A stretch of DNA of 64,000 bases, taken from Paralithodes platypus. Taxonomy: Eukaryota; Arthropoda; Malacostraca; Decapoda; Lithodidae. Both the position numbers and the translations under genes were made by a program. The stretch covers positions 50,531,975 to 50,595,974 of the forward strand of contig CM064492.1 of the NCBI GenBank assembly GCA_032716605.1, written 5' to 3'. Of the stretch, positions 22,961 to 34,270 are shown piece by piece; the stretch's first letter is position 1, and the number at the start of each line of letters is the position of its first letter. The notes under the pieces were generated by a model. It ran no database searches. It was not told where the DNA came from and worked only from the letters and a program-made list of their open reading frames with translations.

Positions 22961-23565
22961 TCTAGATGTTTGGAGTTAATATTGAAAGTAGAGGGTTTTA
23001 ATATCTAGGAGGAACGATAAGCAGGAGTGGAGGTATGGAAGTGGAGGTAAAACAGAGAGTGTGTGAAGGAAGGAAGGTTTTCGGAGTAATGGGAAGTATG
23101 TGGAAGACGAGAAATCTCGGAGTGAAAGTAAAAAGTGCACTGTATCAAGGAATTGTTGTGCCAACAGTGATGTATGGGGCTGAGACATGGGCTCTGAAGA
23201 AAAAGGAGAAAAGAGGGCTGGATGTGATGGAGATGAGCTGCTTGAAGAGTATGTGTGGAGTTACTCGTAGAGACAGATTGAGGAATGAAGAGATACGTAG
23301 GAGAGTGGGGCAGCAGGAACATTTGTCAGCCAGAGTGGACAGAAGGGTGCTGAGCTGGTATGGTCATGTTGAACGAATGGGAGATGAAAGGCTTACAAAG
23401 AGAATATGTGAGTCAGGTACAAGGGGAGATAGAAGGGCAGGAAGACCCCCATTGAGATGGAAAGACTGTGTAAGAAAGGCTTTGGATGATAGAGGAATAA
23501 CTATAGATCAGGCAGGGGAAGTGGTGGTGGACAGGAGTGAATGGAGAATGCTTGTGAATAGTTGA
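22961..23565 (+). pseudogene. RTE-like ORF2 C-terminus of the host element
   Basis: This resumes the host element after the nested insertion. The frame 23035-23565 is open to its natural stop and reads MEVEVKQRVCEGRKVFGVMG, YGAETWALKKKEKRGLDVME, YGHVERMGDERLTKR and RAGRPPLRW. It differs from the copy at 28773-29471 at only a handful of residues over ~176, so both are fairly young. About 11 bases are missing just after the junction (22970-23010) relative to that copy. Confidence 0.85.
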
Positions 23566-23987
23566 GTGAACACTGGTCATTTGGAGTAATGGGTCGGGCG
23601 CAAGTTGGACTAGATAATAGTCCATCAGGCGCCTGGCCCGGGGAGACGATTAATATGAAGGGTGCGCCTGGAATTGTGGTGGGAGGGCTTGTGGCTTTGG
23701 CTCCACTGCATGTCTGCCTGCCGAGATCGGAACCTCTCCGGGTGGTCGGGGGCCGGGGGAGTGCTGGAGCGACCTTGGTGACCCTGGTCTCTGGGTCTGT
23801 GTGAGTTTGTGCTTTTTATCTGTGTTTATTTTTTGTTTTATGTTTTTTTGTGTTTTCCCTGTTCTTACTCTGTCTTGAGTCGGCTACCCCCAATATGGGG
23901 ATTGAGCCTGAGCATATAGATAGATAGATAGATAGATGATTTTAGTGTCCAATACCAACGCAAAATATCCCCCCATCATCGAATGGT

Positions 23988-24038
23988 ATTATATATATAT
24001 ATATATATATCTATATATATAATATATATATATATACA

Positions 24039-24097
<59 letters not shown>
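23988..24097. repeat. (TA)n microsatellite
   Basis: TA tract with a TACAGTA interruption at 24035-24041. It is followed by CA-rich and C-run sequence to 24360. Confidence 0.95.
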
Positions 24098-24099
<2 letters not shown>

Positions 24100-24439
24100 C
24101 ACGTCCGCACACGTTCATGCAAAACACACCTTCCATACACACCGCCCTCCCACCCACGCACACCCACACAAATACACACACACAAAGACACCCAGCCTAG
24201 TTTCCATCCCCCCCCCCCCCATCTCCACCATCAGAAGTGTTGCATCATTTTACGAGGGAATCTGAGTCTGGCCTCCCCCCTCCCTTCACTCACCCAGCTC
24301 CCCCCCCCCCCTTTCCTTCTCCCAGGCCCCTCCCCCCCCCCCCCTCCCAACTACCCCTTCCTAGCTTATGGTCTTATCGTTTTAGTTTCCTTTCGTTCAC
24401 GAGCCTTTTGTAGGCAACGCTAGACGCCAGAATTGTACT

Positions 24440-25050
24440 CCTTCTGAAGTCGGTTACGTTAGACCTATTTATTTGAGGTTGAGCTTACAGTAGTTTAGGC
24501 CAGGATAGGTTTCATCAGGTTAGGTAAAGATAGGCTAGACTATGATAGATTAGATTTAGCATGGGTTAGCTTAGGTCAGATTATATTTTATTAGGTTAGG
24601 TAAGGTTGTGTTATGGTAGGATACATTAGGTTTACCATAGGTTAGCTTAGGTCAGGTTAGGTTTTTAATAAATTAGGTAAGTTTTGGCTATATTAGGACA
24701 CACTATGATAGACTAGATTTAGCATAGGTTAGCTTAGGTCAGGTTAGGTTTTACTAGGTTAGGTAAGGTTGGGCTTAGGTAGGCTTGACTATGATATAAT
24801 ATGTTTAGCACAGGTTAGCTTAGGTTAATCATTTTGGATTTTACTAGATTAGGTAAGGTTGGGTTATGGTAGGTTTGAGCAGGTTAGCTTAGGTCAGGTT
24901 AGGTTTTATTAGGTTAGGTAAGGTGTTATAGGCTAAGCAATGATAGATTATATTTAGCACAGGTTACCTTAGGTCAGGTTAGGTTTTGTCAGGTTAGGTA
25001 AGGTTGGGTTATGGAAGGACAGATCTAGCATAGGTTACTTTAGTTGAAGC
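24440..25050. repeat. TTAGG-like minisatellite, ~80-bp period
   Basis: Repeated ggttagcttaggtcaggttaggtttt followed by aggttaggtaaggttgggtta. The anchor recurs near 24565, 24640, 24725, 24812, 24886, 24959 and 25030, a spacing of about 70-90 bp. The sequence is saturated with GGTTA, resembling degenerate arthropod (TTAGG)n. Not coding. Confidence 0.85.
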
Positions 25051-25053
25051 TGG

Positions 25054-25270
25054 TTAACCCTTTGAAGATTAGGGTGCATTTTCACAGTTTACTTGGGCTT
25101 TTATTAGACGATTTGATACAGCTTAGAAAGGATCTGTGGGATTGTTTAGGGTAAAAACTATCTCAATTAACCCTCTGACTTCCATATACCCATCCTCATC
25201 TGAATACAACTATATAATAATAGCCAGAAGACAGAAAAGAAATGGGTAATCGGATCTTGAAAGAGTTTTT
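25054..25270. mobile_element. TTAA MITE, family A (TTTGAAGATTAG subtype)
   Basis: Starts TTAACCCTTTGAAGATTAGG at TTAA 25054-25057. Arms have cttttattagacgatttgat with acagcttagaaaggatctgt, then an inverted copy ending ggatcttgaaagagttt. The subtype differs from TTTCTGTACCGG copies in its outer ~30 bp. Confidence 0.75.
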
Positions 25271-25331
25271 ATGTTGAATAGACAATAGTTACCGAATAGT
25301 GTGGCTTAGTCGGATAACTTGATTTATCCGA

Positions 25332-25422
25332 TTAAGGGGACCGACCTACTATTTCTCTCTGGATTTTATCCATTCGGCCCCATTCAGCCTACTGTTTTAA
25401 AACGTTTCTCCCCATTTCCCAT
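25332..25422. mobile_element. Partial TTAA fold-back element, family C
   Basis: TTAAGGGGACCGACC at 25332, then ttttatccattcggccccat and tcagcctactgttttaaaac. Only the left part is present. Downstream (25420-25700) are 3-4 degenerate copies of a ~60-90 bp unit (aacgaacatccaagc, gtatactgtaagcgaatag). Confidence 0.65.
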
Positions 25423-25849
25423 TAAGCGAATAGACTTGCGAACGAAGACTTCGAACATCCAAACCCTCCTCACCCTGTATACTGTAAGTGAATAGACGTG
25501 GAAACGAAGACAACGAACATCCAAACCCCCCTCACCTATAATAGATATGGACACGAAGAAAACGAGAACATCCAAGCCCCCCTCCCCCAAAAAAAAACCC
25601 ACACAAAAACAAAAACGAACATCCAAGCTCTCCTCCCTGTATACTGTAAGCGAATAGACATGGACACGAAGGAAACGAACATCCAAGCCCCCTCTGCCTG
25701 CTCCCTCACCTTTCCCCCTCCCCCTCCCCATGCCCTCGACGCCAGCAGCAGTCAGGTCACGGGGCGCCATTAAACACAACTTTTAGCTCTCCCCTGTCCA
25801 TGCCGGATGAGGCGGGTGTCGGTGTTGTAGCTAGACCCGGGGCGACAAC

Positions 25850-25851
<2 letters not shown>

Positions 25852-25924
<73 letters not shown>

Positions 25925-26049
25925 GAGCGAGAGCGAGAGCGAGAGCGAGAGATAGCGAGAGAGAGAGAGAGTGAGTGAGTGAGTGAGTGATATAGAGAGA
26001 GAGAGAGAGAGATAGCGAGAGAGCGAGAGAGAGAGTGAGTGAGTGAGAT

Positions 26050-26114
<65 letters not shown>
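25852..26114. repeat. (GA)n microsatellite
   Basis: GA runs with interspersed GC, GT and TA substitutions. It is continuous with the 3' end of the CR1-like fragment at 26115-26340. Confidence 0.95.
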
Positions 26115-26118
<4 letters not shown>

Positions 26119-26345
26119 AAAGGAGTACAAAGGAAATCAAGCAACAACATATCTAGTGACCCTTCTAGGCTGCTTGTCCTCCAAAACACTGAGGATCAAG
26201 TGTCCAAACAGTGGTTTAGAGTGGGTAAGGGAACATTGGAAAGGGAACTACTGCCCTAGAACTAATGTCCGTGGCAGGATTAGGAAGTTAGTAGGGGACA
26301 GATGGGTTAGTAACTGAGGGGGGGATAACATAAAGTTATTCATTT
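26115..26345 (-). mobile_element. CR1-like LINE 3' end (5'-truncated)
   Basis: Nearly identical to the 3' UTRs at 36456-36690 and 42465-42690: acaaaggagtacaaaggaaa, gcaacaacatatctagtgac, gtgtccaaacagtggtttag and acataaagttattcattt. Only ~230 bp remain. (GA)n lies on both sides (25852-26114 and 26351-26490), so the fragment sits within a GA array. Confidence 0.85.
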
Positions 26346-26350
26346 ACATA

Positions 26351-26490
26351 ACGAGAGAGAGTGAGTGAGTGAGAGAGAAAGAGAGTGAGAGTGAGTGAAA
26401 GAGAGAGAGAGTGAGTGAGAGAGAAAACAAAGAGAGAGAGCGAGAGTGAAAGAAAGTGAGTGAGAGAGAGTGAGTGGGTGAGCGAGTGAA
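26351..26490. repeat. (GA)n/(GAGT)n tract
   Basis: Continues the GA-rich array on the other side of the CR1 3' fragment. Confidence 0.9.
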
Positions 26491-26711
26491 TGTGTATGTG
26501 TGTGTGGAAAAAGTTACCATATTCACCATACTAACCAAATTACATACACACAAAAATGACCTAAGTTAATCCAATAGACTAATTATCGAGAATATTAATG
26601 CGATATGTTTTCCAAATAATTTATGAGCCAACAAAGTGACGGAGCAGCATTAAAAGGAAATATTAGATTATGTTGGAACGATTATTTTTAAAAGTCGTAA
26701 ATATGCCTGTG

Positions 26712-27082
26712 TTAAGAGGAGATGGGTCGTTTCTTCTGGTCCCCTTTCTTCCTTATGTTTATCCCCATTAATTTTGAGATTTTAAGACGTTTGCCCCATT
26801 CTTTTTTAGATTTTAATTCCTTTCGCCCAATTCTTTGCCAATATTAATACATTTCGTGCCCTTTAAGTGTCGATTTGTTTTCCTGGCGAGCGACAGCGAG
26901 CCTGTAATTGTGGGAAACCGGGTTTCGGCAAAACAAAATCTACCGAAAAATTTACAAATTAATCTCGTAGGGGGATCTAATGGATGTTTTTTTAAAGTTT
27001 AATGGAGGTCTAGGGAGGAAACTAAAAAATATATGAATATATAAATACATAGACCCCCCAAAATGACCACTGTCCCTCTTAA
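26712..27082 (+). mobile_element. TTAA MITE, family B
   Basis: TTAA at 26712-26715 and 27079-27082; begins TTAAGAGGAGATGGGTCG, ends CCACTGTCCCTCTTAA. Internal tcctggcgagcgacagcgag core is present; the usual CCGGCCTTCGGCCGG hairpin is decayed to accgggtttcggcaaaac. Confidence 0.85.
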
Positions 27083-27117
27083 GCAGATATATGTATGTTG
27101 TTTAAATTTATTATGAA

Positions 27118-27330
27118 TCAACCCTTTCAGTACCGGTGGTCTTTTATCGGTTGATTTTAGCTAAATTTTGATGATTTTATGAAGCTTAGGAAGAATATAC
27201 TGTAGATAAAAGGATGAATTGTGATAGTATGTAGCCTTTTAATGTGTAGACGTCCTTTCCAAGCTGAGTAAACTTGTCTAATAGATGCCAGACTATAAGG
27301 AGAAGGAAGTCACCGGCACAGAACGGGTAA
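27118..27330. mobile_element. TTAA MITE, family A
   Basis: Ends tcaACCCTTTCAGTACCGG and CACCGGCACAGAACGGGTAA. Arms carry gatgattttatgaagcttag and ctgagtaaacttgtctaata. Confidence 0.75.
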
Positions 27331-27346
27331 ATATTCTACCCATTTA

Positions 27347-27468
27347 TAAACTTCTTGAGGATTAGGACGCATTTTAACAGATTACTTTCGCTAACATTAG
27401 ACGACTTAACTCAGTTTTAGAGTCTTCGGAGAATCAAAGGGATAGAGTCTATCCTAATTAACCTTCTG

Positions 27469-27553
<85 letters not shown>

Positions 27554-27689
27554 TGAGACAGAGACTTTTATAGGGCAATATTAAATGGGGCAACATCAGC
27601 TCATCATAATTCCTTCCTAAACAGAACAAAATCGTATCCTAATAGCCAGAACAATTTGCTAACACGCTTCATGATTTTCAAAAGGTTAA
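27347..27689. mobile_element. TTAA MITE family A with (GT)n grown inside
   Basis: The left arm is cttcttgaggattaggacgc with acattagacgacttaactca; the right arm is attccttcctaaacagaaca with ttcaaaaggttaa, ending at TTAA 27686-27689. The loop between the arms is a ~80-bp GT run (27470-27552), so the microsatellite expanded within the element. Confidence 0.75.
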
Positions 27690-28380
27690 CGGTGATAGTA
27701 TTGATTAATTTACCAATACTAAATGAAGAGGTTGTAGATTAACAATAATCTCCAACAGATAAAATGTTTGTATATACAAGAAGAACTGGGTGTAAAATAC
27801 ATAAATGAGAGAGAGAGAGTACATTTATGCTTCATATTTCAAATGTGTTCTGCAATTAATGACATATTTATGAAACATTCTGAAGTATATTCCACGTATT
27901 GCTCTTGTAATGTGTGCCAGTTTCATTACAGTATAGGTGTTGAAATCATACATAACACTGTACTTCCCTGAAAAAGCCATTCAGAGAGAGCGAATAAAAG
28001 CAACACTCACTACAGATTAAATGAGCTGTAGAATCCATTTTCAGAAATAGGCATTATACTCTGTTTTATTTCATCTGACGGTAAATTGAATCCATTAGCA
28101 GCTGATTTATCAATACTTAATGGAACATTATGAAACCACTATGTCTCTGCATCATATTAAGACCAAGTTTATATAATTAGCACCATATGTCACTACAAAA
28201 TCTTCAAAATAACTGAGAAATCTTGATGGAAACTTTGCAATTTACCGTCATTCAAAAAGAAACAGGGTATAGTTAATGTATATTCAATTTAGATAGTATC
28301 AACCATTGCAACACTTACCCTAAAACACACATAATAATATAAATGTAAGTTAAAGGTGCTAATAATAAAGCACATACATT
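27690..28380. other. AT-rich spacer
   Basis: No recognised gene or transposon. A 67-codon frame at 27768-27971 shows no family motifs. TACAGTA occurs at 27927-27933. Confidence 0.5.
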
Positions 28381-28381
28381 C

Positions 28382-29475
28382 ATCTATCTATCTATCTACA
28401 TGCTCAGGCCCAATCCCCATTTTGGGGGTAGCCAACTCAAGACAGAGCAAGAACAGGGAAAACACAAAAACAACATAAAACAAAAAATAAACACAGATAA
28501 AAAACACAAACTCTCACACATCCAGGTCACCCAGGAGAAGACCCAGAGACCAGGGTTACCAAGGTCGTTCCAGCACTCTCCCTGCCCCTGACCACCAGGA
28601 GAGGTTCCGATCTCGGCAGGCAGACATGCAGTGGAGCCAAAGCGACAAGCCCTCCCACCACACTTCCAGGCACACCCTTCATATTAATCGTCTCCCCGGG
28701 CCAGGCGCCTGATGGACTATTATCTAGTCCAACTTGCGCCCGACCCCTTACTCCAAATGACCACGTGTTCACTCAACTATTCACAAGCATTCTCCATTCA
28801 CTCCTGTCCACCACCACTTCCCCTGCCTGATCTATAGTCATTCCTCTATCATCCAAAGCCTTTCTTACACAGTCTCTCCATCTCAATGGGGGTCTTCCTG
28901 CCCTTCTATCTCCCCTTGTACCTGACTCACATATTCTCTTTGTAAGCCTTTCATCTCCCATTCGTTCAACATGACCATACCAGCTCAGCACCCTTCTGTC
29001 CACTCTGGCTGACAAATGTTCCTGCTGCCCCACTCTCCTACGTATCTCTTCATTTCTCAATCTGTCTCTACGAGTAACTCCACACATACTCCTCAAGCAG
29101 CTCATCTCCATCACATTCAGCCCTCTTTTCTCATTTTTCTTCAGAGCCCATGTCTCAGCCCCATACATCACTGTTGGCACAACAATTCCTTGATACAGTG
29201 CACTTTTTACTTTCACTCCGAGATTTCTCGTCTTCCACATACTTCCCATTGCTCCGAAAACTTTCCTTCCTTCACACACTCTCTGTTTTACCTCCACTTC
29301 CATACCTCCACTCCTGCTTATTGTTCCTCCTAGATATTTAAAACATTCTACTTGTTCCAATATTTCCCCATCCAGCCTCACATCTAGATTCACCCTATGC
29401 TCTCCCCTATTACACACCATTACTTTACTTTTATTGACGTTCACCTTCAGTTTCCTCCTTCCACAAACCACACCA
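28382..29475 (-). mobile_element. RTE-like LINE, 5'-truncated copy
   Basis: Minus strand, with the 3' (TAGA)n tail at 28382-28397 and the ~370-bp 3' UTR 28398-28772 matching 23566-23914. The ORF2 end is 28773-29471. Truncation at 29475 falls in the codons for VVCGRRKLKVN. A target duplication is not obvious. Confidence 0.9.
28773..29471 (-). pseudogene. RTE-like ORF2 C-terminal 232 codons, frame intact
   Basis: An uninterrupted frame to the natural stop: CGRRKLKVNVNKSKVMVCN just after where the FADD box would be, then ECFKYLGGTISRSGGMEVE, YGAETWALKKNEKRGLNVME and YGHVERMGDERLTKRICESG. It lacks the endonuclease and the catalytic RT palm, so it cannot function. Its near-identity to 23035-23565 and the absence of internal stops point to recent insertion. 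It supplies the uninterrupted reference for the nested insertion at 21240. Confidence 0.85.
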
Positions 29476-29479
29476 ATGG

Positions 29480-30965
29480 TTTCATAAATTACTCCAACTT
29501 ATCCATCGAAAGAACAGGTATTGAATATTATATAAACACCTAACATATATGATAAAATAATCAACGCAGAAACAGGAAAAAAATAACAAAACCTAGTACA
29601 CAACTAAACAATAGTAAATAGTAATAAACTAATACCTATTCAGCAACATTTTTCATTGAAGGAAGAAAAGTAGTAGCAATTAACCACTTGCGAGTTTCAG
29701 GCTATACGGAAGTTGGTGCCGTAAACATCGATTTTAAACGGAAATGCAATAATAATGTCTGTTTCTGATGGATAAAAAGTACTTTGAATTGGGTTTTATT
29801 AATTTATATATGTACTACAATCGAATTTTAGCTGGAAATTCTTCTAAATATCGATGTCTACAGCTTCAACTTCCTTATAGAACGAAACTCGCAAGTGGTC
29901 AATTCTAGAATCAATAATAATTCAAAATCCAATACAACACTTCCCCGAAAATGAACCCACCAAGAGTTATGAAATTATTACTATACTAAATGAGTTACTG
30001 GCTGAGCCCAGAAATCAAAATTTCATTTTTTTTTGTTCTTGTTCTATAATACTTCTTTCAACATAGGAGAATAGCATAGGAGGGAACAAAAAAACATATC
30101 GCATCCATAACCCCCCGGGCCGGGGGTTCGCCCTCGACCCCCAAAAAACTAAAAAAAAATCTTTCAGCCACCAAATTTTTTTGTTTGTGTCTTTTGTCTA
30201 AAGGGCAATAGAAATGATCATATGAGGGCATAAACACCCATATGACATCCCTAGGACCCCCTTGGGGGGGCCCCAATATCATGGATTTTGGTAAAAAATG
30301 GTCTTATAAATTCTGCCAAGCTTCCCCCTGACGAAAATTTTGTTTAGTTGGTCATAACACTCGATTTTCTATGAGTGTGCCATGATAGAAAACGAAAGCT
30401 AAGGAGGACTAACTATTATATCTCCCCCAAAATGGTTTTTGTCTGATGAAAATCTATGAATTTCAGTGGCCAGCGATCATATATTGGCACTTACGAGTGC
30501 ATCTATAGTTTTATGTATTTCTCAAATGCATTCCCCTTCTAAATACTATATATATGGGCATATAGGAATGCCTGTACATTTAGATAAGTGCCGTTTTGCC
30601 GAAAATATCCGAGTTTTGACAATTTTGGAGTCAAAATCAGCTGTACCCCAAAATAATTATATAATATATTTTTTTCAGCACCTTCTATTATTCAATAGGG
30701 GTAAACGAAAACGCTACGTTATAGGGGATCCTTGTAGGATACGCCATGCAAAAATGCGGGAAATTTGAAAGATTTTGAGTGACTAGATGATTTTACAAAT
30801 AGTGCAATGAAATTCTGCGCTCGCGCACTCGCGCGCGCACGTAGAGAGCTGATTTTTTTCAGCGCGTCTTAGTATTTCCATTGGTAATAAGATGGTATAA
30901 TGCCAGAAACACAATCTCTTATACAGGTTGACTTGGGGGTCAAAGGTTCAGCCTACCCATATTTA
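29480..30965. other. Spacer without recognisable gene
   Basis: AT-rich; a short GC-rich motif gggccgggggttcgccct lies near 30115-30135 and an alternating CG tract (cgctcgcgcactcgcgcgcg) near 30820-30840. ORFs such as 30466-30768 lack family motifs. Confidence 0.5.
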
Positions 30966-30968
30966 TTA

Positions 30969-31306
30969 ATTAAGGGGACAGTGATTATTTTTTTGGGTCT
31001 ATTTATTTGTATAATTAGTGTTCTCCCTAGATCTCCATTAAGCTTTAACAAAAACGTCCATTAGATCCCCTTTTGAGATTAATGTGTACATTTTTCGATA
31101 GTCCTCCACAATTACAGGCTCGCTCTCGCTCGTCATGACAAAAATCGACACCTAAAGGGCACACAAGGTCTTAATATTGACAAAGAAATGGGGTGTAAGG
31201 TCTTTAAATCGACAAACTAATGGGGCAAACGTCTTAAAATCTCAAAAATAATAGGGATAAGCATGAGGAAGAAAGGGGACCAGAAAAACGGCCCATCTCC
31301 CCTTAA
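30969..31306 (-). mobile_element. TTAA MITE, family B
   Basis: TTAA at 30969-30972 and 31303-31306, 338 bp. Begins TTAAGGGGACAGTGATT, ends CGGCCCATCTCCCCTTAA. The hairpin core region is shortened here: cgatagtcctccacaattac with no CCGGCC palindrome. Confidence 0.85.
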
Positions 31307-31494
31307 CCAATGTGATTTAATTACATAAAATGGTATACATGATTTAATTTCCAATTAATTCACCGCAAAACACATATCAGACAGAGGATAGCAGAACGTT
31401 TGTACCAAAGGCATTAGGCAAAGTGATATAATTGAAAGCAAAGAGGCATACACCATTCTATTACCACTTACTGCAAGAAATATACAAATGTGTG

Positions 31495-31512
31495 TGTATA
31501 TATATATATACC

Positions 31513-31562
<50 letters not shown>
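31495..31562. repeat. (TA)n microsatellite with TACCGGTA
   Basis: TA tract with a single TACCGGTA interruption at 31509-31516. Confidence 0.95.
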
Positions 31563-31567
<5 letters not shown>

Positions 31568-31739
31568 GAGTTCAATATGTGAGTAATACAGGGATGTCTT
31601 ATGCCATCTTGACAGTTTATATAATAAATAAATAAATAGATGAAATGATCTAAAAATGGAGGGCAGGTTCAATGGGCATAGGAGCTAGACTAGGAAAGGA
31701 ATGGAAGATGTTAGCATGCCTACTGTATATGCTCCAGAG

Positions 31740-32305
31740 GGTGGTCACAAATTTTGACTGTATGTGTCAGAGGAGCAAGTTAAAGGTCAATGGATTCTCG
31801 AACAAGTAGAATCATTTTGCCTCATCAACTCACTTCTCTCTTACTAGTTCCCTACAACCTCTTTCTACACGCCGCAATGTTTCATCTCTTTCACTCTTCT
31901 ATCACTATTACAACATCAATTTTCTTCAGAGCTCTCTCAGTGCAGCGAGTGCGAGGCACCCGCCTTTCAACACAGTCCCACTCATATTCTGTCCAGCTCT
32001 CCAACCCAAGAATTGGCAAATTTTCTCGGTCTTTATTTTACTCAACAAGTGAAATCTGGAACTCTCTCCCTCAATCAATCTTTCCTTCATCCTATGACTT
32101 AAACTGCTTCAACTTCGTGTGTCCAAACATTTTTACTCCAACGTCCCTTGAATTAGGCTCTGTCACTCTTTTGGCTTTCGGGGAAACACTCGTTACAGGC
32201 AACCTGCGTTTTGTCTCCTTCATACACATTGAAACTGTAATGCTCTCGCAAAAATCCCGCAACCCAAATACTGTACTACCCGAGTTGACGTTTGGGATAG
32301 TGTAA
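31740..32305 (+). pseudogene. LINE ORF2 tail and 3' UTR (family of 6649-8601)
   Basis: Plus strand. The frame 31790-32305 includes RALSVQRVRGTRLSTQSHSY, then FYSTSEIWNSLPQSIFPSSY, the conserved end of many LINE ORF2 proteins (trapped between 'R-T-R' and 'W-N-S-L-P'). The DNA following it (gtcactcttttggctttcgg, caggcaacctgcgttttgtc) is the reverse complement of the 3' UTR at 11208-11290 and 6670-6740, tying the fragment to that family. No RT palm. Confidence 0.75.
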
Positions 32306-32404
32306 AATAGTCGTTGATGGCGAAGTCTAAGAAACCCATCACGTGAATCATCACGAGACTATCCCTGTTTTTTTTCAAGGAGAACTAAGGTTACTATCCT
32401 ATTA

Positions 32405-32565
32405 ACGTCCGCGGTAGAGCAGTGGGTTAGCGCGCGGACCTGGGGTGACCTACAGTCACCTACTGAGGTCACTAAACCAGGGTTCGAATCCCGCGCCAGG
32501 CATCTCAAAATCTGGGGAGTTTTCGGGAGGGTTAAATTCCCTTCGTATACCCAGCATAACAGAAA
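32405..32565 (+). mobile_element. tRNA-derived SINE, family S3
   Basis: A tRNA-like head with A-box-like GTGGGTTAGCGC near 32422-32433 and a consensus B box GGTTCGAATCC at 32481-32491. The ~50 bases between contain a small hairpin (ggtgacctacagtcacc), like a long variable arm. The acceptor stem does not close, so it is not a tRNA gene. The body continues ctggggagttttcgggaggg to about 32565; the 3' end is not defined. Confidence 0.6.
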
Positions 32566-32857
32566 CCAAAATGGTGTTTCAGAAAAGGTTACGGGAAATT
32601 ACACACTTAAAGAAAATAATACATATAATCAAGAATGAGCATGTGAAAAACTGTAAAATTAAATTGAGAAACAAGAAACTGAAAGGAATAACAAGATTCA
32701 AATATATAGGAGCTTTACTGTGCATTATATAATAATATTGGGAGTGAAATTTAAAACAGTAATATACGAGGGGGAAATATCATTGGTGAACATGATTGTA
32801 TTCTGAAAGGGAGAAGGGTCAGTCAAGAAGGGAAACAAGTTACTGAGAAATTAGGGA

Positions 32858-33008
32858 AAAATCGACACCTAAATTACACGAAAAGTCTGAATATTGACAA
32901 AGAAATAGACGAAATGTCTTAAATCGCCAAACTAATGGGCCTAACGTCATAAAATCTGAAACTAATGAGGAAGAAGGGGGTCAAGAAAAACAACCCATCT
33001 CCCCTTAA
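32858..33008 (-). mobile_element. TTAA MITE family B, truncated
   Basis: Only the part from aaaaatcgacacctaaatta to CCCATCTCCCCTTAA (TTAA 33005-33008) is present. Confidence 0.75.
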
Positions 33009-33375
33009 GCCTGTATCACACGAGCACTTTCACCGTGCCGCGAATACCTGAATTAAAATATTATCTCCACATGACGGAAAAGGTTATTATTTTGATCGCA
33101 CGACCGTTTCGACTCTCTTTGGAATCCTGGTTAGGTGTTGAAGAGGATTTTAGAGAGTCGAAACTGTTCTGTCATCAAAATTAATAAACTACAATTTTTC
33201 CAAATGTGTACTGCCTCCAACCGGAGGCAATTTTGTAGAACCGGAGCAATTTTGTTTGAAGACTTGAAAGACTGTTAATACAAGAAAGTTACCATGATAG
33301 AACATTGGTATGGCCATTTTGCCAATTTCAGAGACATAATTCAAACTGTTAACTACCCAAAATTTTATCTCTACA

Positions 33376-33878
33376 TTTTTTTTTTTTTTTTTTTTTTTTT
33401 TCTATATTCCAACTACTCCCTCTCGGGCATAGGCTGAGAGCCTGTACATTCCACCGCTCAACACGGTGAAGCCCGTGAGGTCTTGTTCCAGTCTGGGGAG
33501 TGAGACATGTGAAGCATCCATCATGGCTCGAAGGAGCTCCATCTCTGAAGCGGCTGGTTGCTTCGCTCAAGTGCTTCACCGTCTCACCCTCCAGACTCAG
33601 ACCCTCACTCTCAGAACGCCACCTATTGAGCAGTGAACTCACTAGGCATTGTCCCCCTGTAACATATTTTGAATATGGGAATATTCATACAGTGTTATTT
33701 AATCAGGGAACAATGAGGGTATTTTTTTGGCATTTCGGTGGGCTTTGTGGTAATGCACTGATACTAGGTACAGCACAAATTCAATCACAATAATATCTTC
33801 CCATTGACATATCGGGATTTGAACCCGGGTCCATTGGATTACCAATCCAGTGGCATGACCACTCCACCACACCTCCCC
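33376..33878 (-). mobile_element. tRNA-headed SINE, family S1, full copy
   Basis: Minus strand, ~503 bp. The tRNA-like head starts GGGGAGGTGTGGTGGAGTGG (33859-33878) and has B box GGTTCAAATCC (complement of 33815-33825). A body shared with 4310-4725 and 59688-60237 follows, then a 26-nt poly(A) (T run 33376-33401). The head folds partly: a plausible anticodon stem, loop TTGGTAA and a T arm with one mismatch. The 3' side of the acceptor stem does not pair, so it is a SINE promoter and not a tRNA gene. Mobility would need LINE machinery in trans; poly(A) suggests an L1- or jockey-type partner. Confidence 0.85.
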
Positions 33879-33922
33879 AATTTACAATAATAAAGACAAA
33901 TATTATTGGATTCGCTTTTCGT

Positions 33923-34270
33923 TTAAGAGTGGTGACCTGCTATTTTATCTTTCTTGGTTGTATCCATTCAGCCCCATTCAGCCTACTGTGTTAAGACATT
34001 TATCCCCATCCAGGTGTCGATTCTTTCTTGGCGTGCGATAGCGAGCCAGCAAATTATAGAGAAATCCGGCTTTGCCGGAGACATTTTTTCTATCGAAAAA
34101 TTAAATTTTTTAGCCACCTGTCTAACTTATTATCCAAAATATGGTGGCTCGCTATCACTCGCCAGGTATTAATTGACATCTGGATGGGGATAAATGTCTT
34201 AAAACAGTAGGCTGAATGGGGCAAAAATTGATACAACCCAGAGAGAGACAAAAAAAAGCAGGTCCCCCCC
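33923..34270. mobile_element. TTAA fold-back element, family C
   Basis: Starts TTAAGAGTGGTGACCTGC; palindromic blocks ggttgtatccattcagcccc and aggctgaatggggc, cttggcgtgcgatagcgagc and ggctcgctatcactcgccag, with ccggctttgccgg near the centre. The right TTAA is lost; it ends near gcaggtccccc. Confidence 0.8.

Larger units (their letters stand above)
19145..23937 (+). mobile_element. RTE-like LINE, 5'-truncated, containing a nested LINE
   Basis: A plus-strand non-LTR retrotransposon. It starts inside the endonuclease (VFVSAYGPGSERELDEVEGF, then VLGDLNARVG), continues through the RT and a long C-terminal domain, and ends with a ~370-bp 3' UTR and an (ATAG)n tail at 23915-23937. A second element occupies 21240-22953. 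The ~370-bp 3' UTR (23566-23914) matches, inverted, the copy at 28382-29475. A microsatellite tail in place of poly(A) fits the RTE clade. Confidence 0.85.

Noticed and set aside
22951..23000. (GATA)n tails as independent microsatellites
   Set aside because: The tracts at 22936-22952, 23915-23937 and 28382-28397 sit exactly at LINE 3' ends and are element tails.
30466..30768. 100-codon plus-strand ORF
   Set aside because: No recognisable motif, AT-rich spacer, length compatible with chance; no support as a gene.
33815..33878. Functional tRNA gene on the minus strand (GGT-type anticodon loop TTGGTAA)
   Set aside because: The acceptor stem does not pair, the T stem has a mismatch, and the same head with the same long body recurs at 60170-60237; it is a SINE head.
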